NCBI GenBank assembly: GCA_029857875.1
Contig: JAOUGB010000109.1
Location: 1-7,205, forward strand
Length of the DNA: 7,205 nt
From: Desulfobacteraceae bacterium
GTDB lineage: Bacteria; Desulfobacterota; Desulfobacteria; Desulfobacterales; UBA11574
Reading direction: 5' to 3'
The position numbers and the translations under genes were made by a program. The notes below the pieces were generated by a model. That model was not told the origin of the DNA, did no database searches, and saw only the letters and a list, made by a program, of their open reading frames with translations. Positions within the stretch are counted from its first letter, which is position 1. The number at the start of each line of letters is the position of its first letter. This document shows, piece by piece, positions 1 to 5,248 of this stretch.

Positions 1-70
1 TTTCAAAGGTGTCCGGGGGAAAAACCCCGAACAGACAACACGAATACGGCTGCTTGATGAAACCTATTGA
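1..70 (+). other. Possible 3' end of an upstream gene; leader of the phosphodiesterase gene
   Basis: All three plus-strand frames are open from the left edge here, so any upstream gene can only be guessed. One frame ends with TGA at 55-57, overlapping the ATG at 57 as TGATG, the arrangement typical of translationally coupled genes. Another frame ends with TGA at 68-70 with a charged C-terminus (last residues RIRLLDETY), leaving 10 nt before the ATG at 81. A hairpin is also possible: CGGGG at 14-18 pairs with CCCCG at 25-29 around a 6-nt loop, but no T-tract follows it, so it does not look like a standard terminator. The sequence is too short to identify a product. Confidence 0.25.
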
Positions 71-806
71 CAACAGAAAAATGCATACCAAAGAACTGCT
101 TTGCATAGGACACAGAGGCGCAATGGGGCATGCGCCGGAGAACACGCTTTTATCCATTCGCAAGGCGCTGGAGTTGGGTACACCTTGCATGGAAATGGAT
201 GTCTACAGCGTTGACGGACACCTCGTTGTTTTTCATGATAGCCGGCTCGAACGCACAACCAACGGCACGGGGTACTTGCTTGATCAAAAATTCAACGACC
301 TGCGAAAGCTGGACGCCGGTAACGGCGAAAAGATTCCGACCCTTAAGGAGGCATTTGAAGCGATTAATTTGAAAGCGGGGGTGAATATCGAGTTGAAAGG
401 CCCCGATACCGCCGCCCCGGTGGCGGAGTTTATCGCCAAGATACGTGAAACAGGTTGGAATGATGATCTCCTTTTGGTATCGTCGTTTAATCATCGGGAA
501 CTGTCGCTGGTGCGCCGGCTCGACCCGAGAATAAAACTCGGCGCGATGATTGTCGGGCTTCCCTTAGATGATGCGGCATTTGCCGAATCCCTGGGTGCCT
601 ATTCGGTTCATCTTTCCCTTGAATTTATCGACCGCAGGTTTGTAAAAGATGCCCACAATCGGGGGCTTCGCGTATTTGTGTTTACAGTCGATCACCCAGA
701 GGATATAGAGAAGATGAGAGAACTCGGTGTTGACGGCGTTTTCACCAACTACCCGGAGAGAGTGCTTAAAAACAACACGGTCACAGACGCCGTCGGATGG
801 CCCTGA
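57..806 (+). CDS. Glycerophosphodiester phosphodiesterase (cytosolic GDPD/UgpQ type)
   Basis: The enzyme hydrolyses glycerophosphodiesters, the deacylated products of phospholipids, to sn-glycerol-3-phosphate and an alcohol. In the 249-residue product, the family signature appears at once: H19-R20-G21, then P-E-N-T at 27-30. The metal-binding pair E46 and D48 follows, then the catalytic H60 in FHD, and NIELKG with E112 and K114. The C-terminus carries the typical VDGVFTNYPERVL. This matches a complete single-domain GDPD of the usual bacterial size. No signal peptide or membrane segment is visible, so it should act in the cytoplasm, like UgpQ and unlike periplasmic GlpQ. The start is uncertain. 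ATG 57 is chosen because it overlaps a possible upstream stop (TGATG). ATG 81 gives 241 residues and fits the family start equally well. Neither has a clear Shine-Dalgarno sequence. A GTG at 9 also opens the frame. Two tandem stops, TGA then TAG, end the gene. The downstream neighbour glpD consumes the glycerol-3-phosphate product. Confidence 0.9.
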   Translation: MKPIDNRKMHTKELLCIGHRGAMGHAPENTLLSIRKALELGTPCMEMDVYSVDGHLVVFHDSRLERTTNGTGYLLDQKFNDLRKLDAGNGEKIPTLKEAFEAINLKAGVNIELKGPDTAAPVAEFIAKIRETGWNDDLLLVSSFNHRELSLVRRLDPRIKLGAMIVGLPLDDAAFAESLGAYSVHLSLEFIDRRFVKDAHNRGLRVFVFTVDHPEDIEKMRELGVDGVFTNYPERVLKNNTVTDAVGWP

Positions 807-842
807 TAGCACTTTGCTCGAAAACACATTCAAAATAGTATG

Positions 843-949
843 CCTGAATTTTTACAAACATATAGATTGATGGTTTCAAATCTCTTCCAACGCGGTAGCT
901 CGTTGTGATGATACCTGAATTTTCCAAGATTGTCTGTGCAAGATTCAGG
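843..949. promoter_or_regulatory. Repeated CCTGAAT heptamers upstream of glpD; candidate operator
   Basis: The 178-nt gap between the phosphodiesterase gene and glpD holds a 10-bp direct repeat, CCTGAATTTT, at 843-852 and 914-923. An inverted copy of its core, ATTCAGG, lies at 943-949. The 914 and 943 copies form a 7-bp inverted repeat with a 22-nt spacer, ending about 35 nt before the glpD start. The 842-849 and 943-950 copies match over 8 bp. The arrangement suits a binding site for a transcription factor or a leader structure, but it does not resemble the E. coli GlpR operator. No convincing sigma-70 promoter was found in the gap; TTTACA at 851-856 is a fair -35 but lacks a good -10. The role is inferred from position only. 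Confidence 0.3.
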
Positions 950-984
950 CGATATCCGGGAACCAAAAAACAAAGAGGCTGAAA

Positions 985-2547
985 GTGAACCGCGAAGAAA
1001 TGCTGGGCAGGATATCGGATCGAACCGACCCGTGGGATATGCTGATTATCGGCGGCGGCGCAACCGGTGTGGGCATTGCGGTGGACGCCGCTTCTCGGGG
1101 ATATGACGTTCTGCTCCTGGAACAAAGCGATTTTGGAAAGGGAACATCTTCCCGAAGTACAAAGCTCATTCACGGGGGAGTACGTTATCTCCAGCAAGGG
1201 AATATTTCTCTGGTCATGGAGGCGCTGAGAGAGCGCGGTATCCTTCGGAATAATGCGCCCCATCTGGTACATGACCTGGCTTTTATCGTTCCCAACTACG
1301 ATTGGTGGGAGGCACCTTTTTACGGCATAGGGCTCAAGGTTTACGACATGCTGGCAGGCCGCTACGGTTTCGGGCCTTCTAAAGTTCTCACAAAAGACGA
1401 AACCCTGGAACGAATTCCCACGATTAAACGCGACGGCTTGCGTGGCGGAATCATATACTATGACGGTCAGTTTGACGATGCCCGACTCCTCATCAACCTT
1501 GCCCGCACCGCATCGCATCAGGGCGCCGCCCTGTTGAACTACGCCCCCGTTGTCTCGCTGACCAGGGGCGGCGACGGCTTCATAAACGGCGTGATTTTTG
1601 AAGATCTCGAGGCCGGCACGGAACACAAGGCGAGATCAAAGGCGGTCATTAACGCAACCGGTCCATTCACTGATCATATTTGTCGGATGGATGATCCCAA
1701 CGCATTGCCGTTGATCTCACCCAGCCAGGGCATCCATCTTGTCTTCGATAAGTCTTTCCTGCCCGGCGGATCCGCCATAATGGTGCCGCATACCAAAGAC
1801 GGCCGCGTGATGTTTGCCATTCCCTATCTGGGGGTCACGCTGGTGGGCACGACCGATACCCCCATCTTTAAAATCGAACTTGAACCTCGTCCCATGGCAG
1901 GGGAAATCGATTTCATCCTGGAAACCGCGGGAGAATACCTCGAGAAGGTCCCGTCCCGGGAAGACATTCTGAGCGTGTTTACGGGGATACGTCCGCTCGT
2001 CAAAACCGGCGACGAAAAAAACACCGCCGCTTTGTCCAGGGACCACATCATCCAGATCTCCAATTCGGGACTGCTCACCATCGCGGGCGGTAAATGGACC
2101 ACCTATCGTCTGATGGCGAAAATCTGCGTCAATTATGCGCTCACCATCGCGGGCCTCGAATCGAAACCCTGCGTCACCAAGCAGCTCAATATTCACGGCT
2201 TTCACAAAACGCCGGAAAAATTCGGAGAGTTCGCACTTTACGGGTCCGATGCGCCGGCCATTCAAGATCTCATGCGTGCGGATCCAATCCGCAAGGAACG
2301 ACTGCATCCTGCGCTGCCGGCCCGTGTCGGAGAGGTCATCTGGGCCGTCCGATTCGAAGCGGCGCGCACCGTTGACGATGTTCTGGCCCGCCGGACACGC
2401 AGTCTTTTGCTGAATGCCCGTGCCGCAAGTGAAACAGCACCCAAAGTCGCTTCGATCATGGCCAAGGAACTGGGGCGCGATCACAAATGGGAAAAAGAAC
2501 AAACAGAATCCTTCCGCAGAATCAGCAAGCTTTATCTGCCGGGATAG
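985..2547 (+). CDS. glpD: FAD-dependent glycerol-3-phosphate dehydrogenase (GlpD)
   Basis: This enzyme oxidises sn-glycerol-3-phosphate to dihydroxyacetone phosphate and passes electrons through FAD to membrane quinones; it is a peripheral inner-membrane protein. The 520-residue product starts with a Rossmann dinucleotide-binding loop, IIGGGATGVG at 21-30, and the acidic strand end E46. The family signature around 51-70 follows, including GTSSRSTKLIHGG, where R57 and K60 lie near FAD and substrate. Further on are TGIRPL at 333-338 and AGGKWTTYR at 367-375, both conserved in the DAO fold, then the C-terminal helical domain (DAO_C) with RFEAARTVDDVLARRTR around 453-470. The length is close to E. 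coli GlpD (501 residues), and there is no C-terminal iron-sulphur or BFD-like extension, so it is the aerobic-type single-subunit form, not GlpA. The start is GTG 985, supported by a Shine-Dalgarno AAAGAGG at 972-978 six bases upstream. No glpK or glpF is present in the window; the partner here is the phosphodiesterase just upstream, which supplies its substrate. Confidence 0.95.
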   Translation: MNREEMLGRISDRTDPWDMLIIGGGATGVGIAVDAASRGYDVLLLEQSDFGKGTSSRSTKLIHGGVRYLQQGNISLVMEALRERGILRNNAPHLVHDLAFIVPNYDWWEAPFYGIGLKVYDMLAGRYGFGPSKVLTKDETLERIPTIKRDGLRGGIIYYDGQFDDARLLINLARTASHQGAALLNYAPVVSLTRGGDGFINGVIFEDLEAGTEHKARSKAVINATGPFTDHICRMDDPNALPLISPSQGIHLVFDKSFLPGGSAIMVPHTKDGRVMFAIPYLGVTLVGTTDTPIFKIELEPRPMAGEIDFILETAGEYLEKVPSREDILSVFTGIRPLVKTGDEKNTAALSRDHIIQISNSGLLTIAGGKWTTYRLMAKICVNYALTIAGLESKPCVTKQLNIHGFHKTPEKFGEFALYGSDAPAIQDLMRADPIRKERLHPALPARVGEVIWAVRFEAARTVDDVLARRTRSLLLNARAASETAPKVASIMAKELGRDHKWEKEQTESFRRISKLYLPG

Positions 2548-2581
2548 CAAAAATATTGCTCTCGAAATAATCTTTTTTTTT
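2546..2581 (+). terminator. Weak candidate terminator after glpD
   Basis: AGCAA at 2546-2550 pairs with TTGCT at 2556-2560 around a 5-nt loop, overlapping the glpD stop codon. A run of nine T lies at 2573-2581. The stem is short and AT-rich and the T-tract begins 12 nt after it, so this is not a canonical intrinsic terminator. The T-run also overlaps the spacer of the next gene's candidate promoter. Confidence 0.25.
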
Positions 2582-2590
2582 CTGTATAAT
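2562..2590 (+). promoter_or_regulatory. Candidate sigma-70 promoter of the SEC-C gene
   Basis: A perfect -10 hexamer TATAAT at 2585-2590 is preceded, after a 17-bp spacer, by TCGAAA at 2562-2567, which matches four of six positions of the -35 consensus. Transcription would start near 2597, giving a leader of only about 11 nt, so the Shine-Dalgarno AAAGG at 2596-2600 would sit at the very 5' end of the transcript. That tight spacing lowers confidence; readthrough from glpD is the alternative. Confidence 0.35.
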
Positions 2591-2607
2591 ATTTTAAAGG
2601 TGAAAAC

Positions 2608-2895
2608 ATGAAAAAAATATTTGATGGTAAAAAGACGGTAAAATTGGGCACAGAAAAGAATCCCGCTGTGCTTCACGTAAAAACAAAAAAACGAATGAAG
2701 GAAGTTGCCAAGATTTTTGAACAAAACAATTGGGAATATAAAATAGAAATAACGCCTGACCAGCCGGAGAATATTGACGACTTGGAAATTTTGCTGAACT
2801 GGCCGAAACCACAAGAAGCCGAAAAGAAAGTCGGGCGAAACGAACCTTGTCCATGTGGAAGCGGAAATAAATATAAAAAATGCTGCGGTAAATGA
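2608..2895 (+). CDS. Small SEC-C zinc-binding motif protein (PBPRA1643-like)
   Basis: The product has 95 residues. Its C-terminus, residues 76-95, is a complete SEC-C motif: C81-x-C83, eight residues, then C92-C93, set in the typical [19 protein letters not shown] context. This motif binds one zinc ion and was first described at the SecA C-terminus, where it contacts SecB and ribosomes; here it is on a separate small protein. Residues 1-75 form a compact domain with a basic start, a helix with [16 protein letters not shown], and [16 protein letters not shown]. The layout resembles the small family annotated as PBPRA1643-type SWIM/SEC-C proteins, an assignment from memory. The function of that family is unknown. 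The start ATG 2608 has a good Shine-Dalgarno AAAGG seven bases upstream. Codons are clearly AT-richer than in glpD. No membrane segment or signal peptide is seen, so it should be cytosolic. Confidence 0.85.
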   Translation: MKKIFDGKKTVKLGTEKNPAVLHVKTKKRMKEVAKIFEQNNWEYKIEITPDQPENIDDLEILLNWPKPQEAEKKVGRNEPCPCGSGNKYKKCCGK

Positions 2896-2940
2896 GCAGG
2901 AAAAGATCCAGCCTCAATGGGACCGAAAAGAAACGGGACT

Positions 2941-2976
2941 CTAAAATTGATGCACTCGTAAAAAGTCTTTTGTGAG
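2941..2976. repeat. Intergenic hairpin motif, possible dispersed repeat
   Basis: The stretch 2941-2967 includes TTGATGCACTCGTAAAAAGT, a motif I recall recurring between genes in Desulfobacterales genomes; this is memory, not a search result. The core at 2955-2976 can fold as RNA into a nine-pair stem: CTC/GAG, two G-U wobbles and AAAA/TTTT around the loop AGTC. No T-tract follows, so it is a poor terminator for the SEC-C gene just upstream. Only one copy is visible in this window. Confidence 0.3.
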
Positions 2977-2982
2977 CGACAT

Positions 2983-3012
2983 TTGACCATTTGGGATCAT
3001 CAAACCTATACT
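2983..3012 (+). promoter_or_regulatory. Candidate sigma-70 promoter of the AsmA-like gene
   Basis: TTGACC at 2983-2988 and TATACT at 3007-3012 each match five of six consensus positions and are 18 bp apart. Transcription would begin near 3019, giving a leader of about 63 nt before the ATG at 3082. A perfect TATAAT at 3021-3026 is an alternative -10, but no good -35 lies at the right distance from it. Confidence 0.45.
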
Positions 3013-3081
3013 TGTAAAGATATAATCCAATATGGCCATTATTATCCGAAACCAAGGACACTTAGTGAAGGAGAATAAATC

Positions 3082-3885
3082 ATGAAAAAATGGATTTACA
3101 TTGGAATCGGCGCGATAGTCGTTGTTATCGCTATTATTATTTTCGGACTTTCAAACCTTGGCCCCATCATTAAACGTGCTGTTAATTCTTACGGACCCCA
3201 AATAACTAAAACAGAATTGCACGTGGCGGATGTGGGCGTTTCTATTTTTTCAGCAGAAGCTAAAATTAAGCAATTTTTTCTCGGCAACCCTGCCGGATTC
3301 AAGACACCGAGCGCCATGAAAGTCGGTTCGGTTCTTGTGAACGTCGACGAAAAATCCTTGACAAGCAACACGATTGTTATTGATCGGATCGAGGTGATAA
3401 GCCCTGAGATTACATACGAAAAAAAGGGGGAAATCGATAATTTCAACACGATTTTAAAAAATATCACCAAAACTTCAAGCTCGGAAAAGGGTGCAAAAAA
3501 AGAATCTGAAAAAGAAGGCCCCGGGAAAAAGCTTATCATTCGAGATTTTATTGTTAAGGAAGGAAGAGTTAATCTGGAATTATCAGTATACGGAATAGGA
3601 GACAAACAAATCCGTGCAACCTTACCGGACATCCACCTTAAGGATATTGGAAAAAAGAAGAATGGTGCATCACCGGCTGAAGCGTTTAAGGAAGTATTTG
3701 CAGCTCTGTATGGAACAATTACCTCTCCTGCTGTAACTGATGTATTGAACAAAGAACTCTCTTCGATGGGCGTCAATTTAGATTCTCTTGGAGAAGACGC
3801 GATTAAGAAATTAGGAGACACTGTCGGCAAAGAAGAAGGGATCAAGGACGTCGGTAAAAAAATAAAAGGGATATTGGGCAATTAG
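3082..3885 (+). CDS. Membrane-anchored AsmA-like protein
   Basis: The 267-residue product has one N-terminal hydrophobic segment at about residues 4-23, preceded by two lysines, so it should be anchored in the inner membrane with the rest in the periplasm. Residues 28-128 look like the N-terminal beta-rich repeat of AsmA-family proteins: a stretch with IIKRAVNSYGPQITKTEL, then FLGNPAGFKTPSAMKVG at 66-82, VNVDEKSL at 86-93 and IEVISPEITYE at 103-113. A lysine- and glutamate-rich linker lies at 129-150, followed by a second beta-type segment (LIIRDFIVKEGRVNLEL) and a helical, charged C-terminus. AsmA and TamB relatives move or affect lipids at the cell envelope; that role for this short form is inferred. 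It is far shorter than E. coli AsmA (about 617 residues), yet looks complete. The start has a strong Shine-Dalgarno AAGGAG at 3068-3073, eight bases upstream. The gene is AT-rich like its SEC-C neighbour. Confidence 0.75.
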   Translation: MKKWIYIGIGAIVVVIAIIIFGLSNLGPIIKRAVNSYGPQITKTELHVADVGVSIFSAEAKIKQFFLGNPAGFKTPSAMKVGSVLVNVDEKSLTSNTIVIDRIEVISPEITYEKKGEIDNFNTILKNITKTSSSEKGAKKESEKEGPGKKLIIRDFIVKEGRVNLELSVYGIGDKQIRATLPDIHLKDIGKKKNGASPAEAFKEVFAALYGTITSPAVTDVLNKELSSMGVNLDSLGEDAIKKLGDTVGKEEGIKDVGKKIKGILGN

Positions 3886-3909
3886 AAAATAATTGAATTT
3901 TACTTTTTT
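3886..3909. terminator. Short AT-rich gap between convergent genes, weak bidirectional terminator
   Basis: Only 23 nt separate the two convergent stop codons. AAAAT at 3886-3890 can pair with ATTTT at 3897-3901, and T3904-T3909 forms a T-run for plus-strand transcripts. The stem is all A-T and weak. Convergence makes a terminator likely here, but the structure itself is poor evidence. Confidence 0.25.
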
Positions 3910-5174
3910 CAGGAACTTTTCGATTGCAGGACGGCCAATTCACCGGCCCAATTGACTGACGCCTGGAATACCGCCTTGACCTTCCCGGCGTCAAGGTTTA
4001 GCTGCTGAATCATCTTTTCTGCTTCCGCCCACCTTGCCTCTTCAAAATATCCGGCCAGATGAAGCAGCGGCAAATACTCATTGTTCGGCTCCCGGCACAA
4101 GGCTGCTTTGAGTTTATCTTCCAACGGTAAATACCCCACAATTTCCGTCATGGGAATGCCGAGCAGAGCGTCCAAAAGAGAAAATATACCCAGAAGGTTC
4201 AGGCTGTTCGGATCAAATCCCCAGAAATCATGTTCCCGGGCCACGAGTTCCAGAAACCTTCCCCGTTGCGCCGATAAAAGAACCAGTTCCGAGACGTCTA
4301 TGCTCCGACTCATATCGGATAAAAGAACAACCCGAAGCCAGTTTTTTATTTTCTGCCATCCCAGCAGTAAAATGGCTTGACGGATGGATTTTATTTTCTG
4401 AGGCAAGCCAAAGGCCGATGAATTAAGAAACGCCAGGAGGCGAAAGCTGATGGAAACATCCGTCTGGATGGTTTTTGCGAGTTGGTCGAAGTCGGGCTGA
4501 TCTTTTTCAATGACCTGCAACAGGTTGAACCGCGAAACTTCGCCGGAGGTGAACTTCCGGACAGTGATCTTTTCCGGCGATTTGAAAAAGGACCCGTGAA
4601 AAAGGGAAAAACCCAATTCTCTGCACAACTCAAAACGTACCTGTTCCTTCACTTGAGAGGCCAGCAAGAGGGCGTCATAGGGCCGGGCGAGTTCGAGGGT
4701 CCCGGTGAGTTCGTCCTTTTGCCTCTCGGACACGACCGTACCGATGATATCGGCCATTCGATAAAGGGGGTCGCATGCCGAATTTCCCGTAAATCCCCTG
4801 ACGACAATGAGATATCCGTCGGATTTCAATCGGCTCAATACATCCAGAACATTCGGTCGGCCGACCATGTCCTCCGTAACCATGACAGCAGCGACATTTT
4901 GCGGAAAAGCATAGGGAAGGTTTTCCAGAATGCTCTTTTCATTGAAATTCACGATGACTTTTTTCCCTCTGTCCATAATTTGCTGAAGTCCGATGTAGGC
5001 GCTGGATGCCACATTGACGGCAACGCTTTCTTCCGAAGATCCCGGGCCTGTTGATTCAACGATTCCCACACAGAAAATCTCATAGCCCCACAGTCGTCTC
5101 TTTTTGTCAAAAATCGGCTGCCTGGCAATGGATGCGGAATTGGAATTCTCGTTCGGGATCTTTGTCATGGTCAT
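3909..5174 (-). CDS. EAL-HDOD signalling protein with degenerate EAL domain (YuxH type)
   Basis: The 421-residue product has a N-terminal EAL-like domain (about 14-205) and a C-terminal HDOD domain (about 212-400), the layout of YuxH/CdgJ-type regulators (COG3434). The EAL part begins with IARQPIFDKKRRLWGYEIF, where E32 stands in a YEIF variant of the EAL motif. N76 or N78 and E101 (TED) remain. The paired catalytic aspartates of DDFG are replaced by R126-G127-F128, and the usual K-x-D motif by G145-T146-V147, so cyclic-di-GMP hydrolysis is very unlikely. The domain ends with GFSLFHGSFFKSP at 188-200. The HDOD part has the hallmark SFRLLAFLNSSAFGLPQKIKS around 243-263 and SIRQAILLLGW, without HD-type metal ligands. 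No membrane segment is seen. Members act as protein scaffolds in motility, stress or second-messenger signalling. ATG 5174 is preferred over ATG 5168 because AGGAG lies nine bases upstream (5184-5188). It follows glgP by 74 nt on the same strand and is probably cotranscribed. Confidence 0.88.
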   Translation of the reverse strand: MTMTKIPNENSNSASIARQPIFDKKRRLWGYEIFCVGIVESTGPGSSEESVAVNVASSAYIGLQQIMDRGKKVIVNFNEKSILENLPYAFPQNVAAVMVTEDMVGRPNVLDVLSRLKSDGYLIVVRGFTGNSACDPLYRMADIIGTVVSERQKDELTGTLELARPYDALLLASQVKEQVRFELCRELGFSLFHGSFFKSPEKITVRKFTSGEVSRFNLLQVIEKDQPDFDQLAKTIQTDVSISFRLLAFLNSSAFGLPQKIKSIRQAILLLGWQKIKNWLRVVLLSDMSRSIDVSELVLLSAQRGRFLELVAREHDFWGFDPNSLNLLGIFSLLDALLGIPMTEIVGYLPLEDKLKAALCREPNNEYLPLLHLAGYFEEARWAEAEKMIQQLNLDAGKVKAVFQASVNWAGELAVLQSKSS

Positions 5175-5228
5175 GGGAATTTTCTCCTATTGTCTTTCAA
5201 CGATTCGGAAATTGGGAGGCTCTAACAG

Positions 5229-5243
5229 TCCGGACAAACCGGA
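5229..5243. other. Short GC-rich hairpin between glgP and the EAL-HDOD gene
   Basis: TCCGG at 5229-5233 and CCGGA at 5239-5243 form a perfect 5-bp inverted repeat with a 5-nt loop, six bases past the glgP stop codon in the direction of transcription. No T-tract follows it on the minus strand, so it would not be an efficient intrinsic terminator. It could stabilise the glgP mRNA end or attenuate readthrough. No convincing separate promoter for the EAL-HDOD gene was found in the remaining gap. Confidence 0.3.
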
Positions 5244-5248
5244 TGCTT

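Noticed and set aside
781..1626. A 281-codon open frame on the minus strand opposite glpD
   Set aside because: It lies antisense to an unmistakable GlpD coding sequence, has no recognisable domain, and its composition is that of a shadow frame.
1717..2814. A 365-codon minus-strand open frame across the end of glpD and the SEC-C gene
   Set aside because: It spans two real genes on the other strand and the gap between them. Its translation is low-complexity, Phe-rich in the gap part, with no family motif.
5085..5087. No separate start for a shortened EAL-HDOD form
   Set aside because: I considered an internal start after the degenerate EAL motif, but no internal ribosome-binding site stands out and the full-length start has a good one.
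5175..5248. Independent promoter for the EAL-HDOD gene
   Set aside because: No -35/-10 pair with reasonable matches and spacing is present on the minus strand; readthrough from glgP is simpler.
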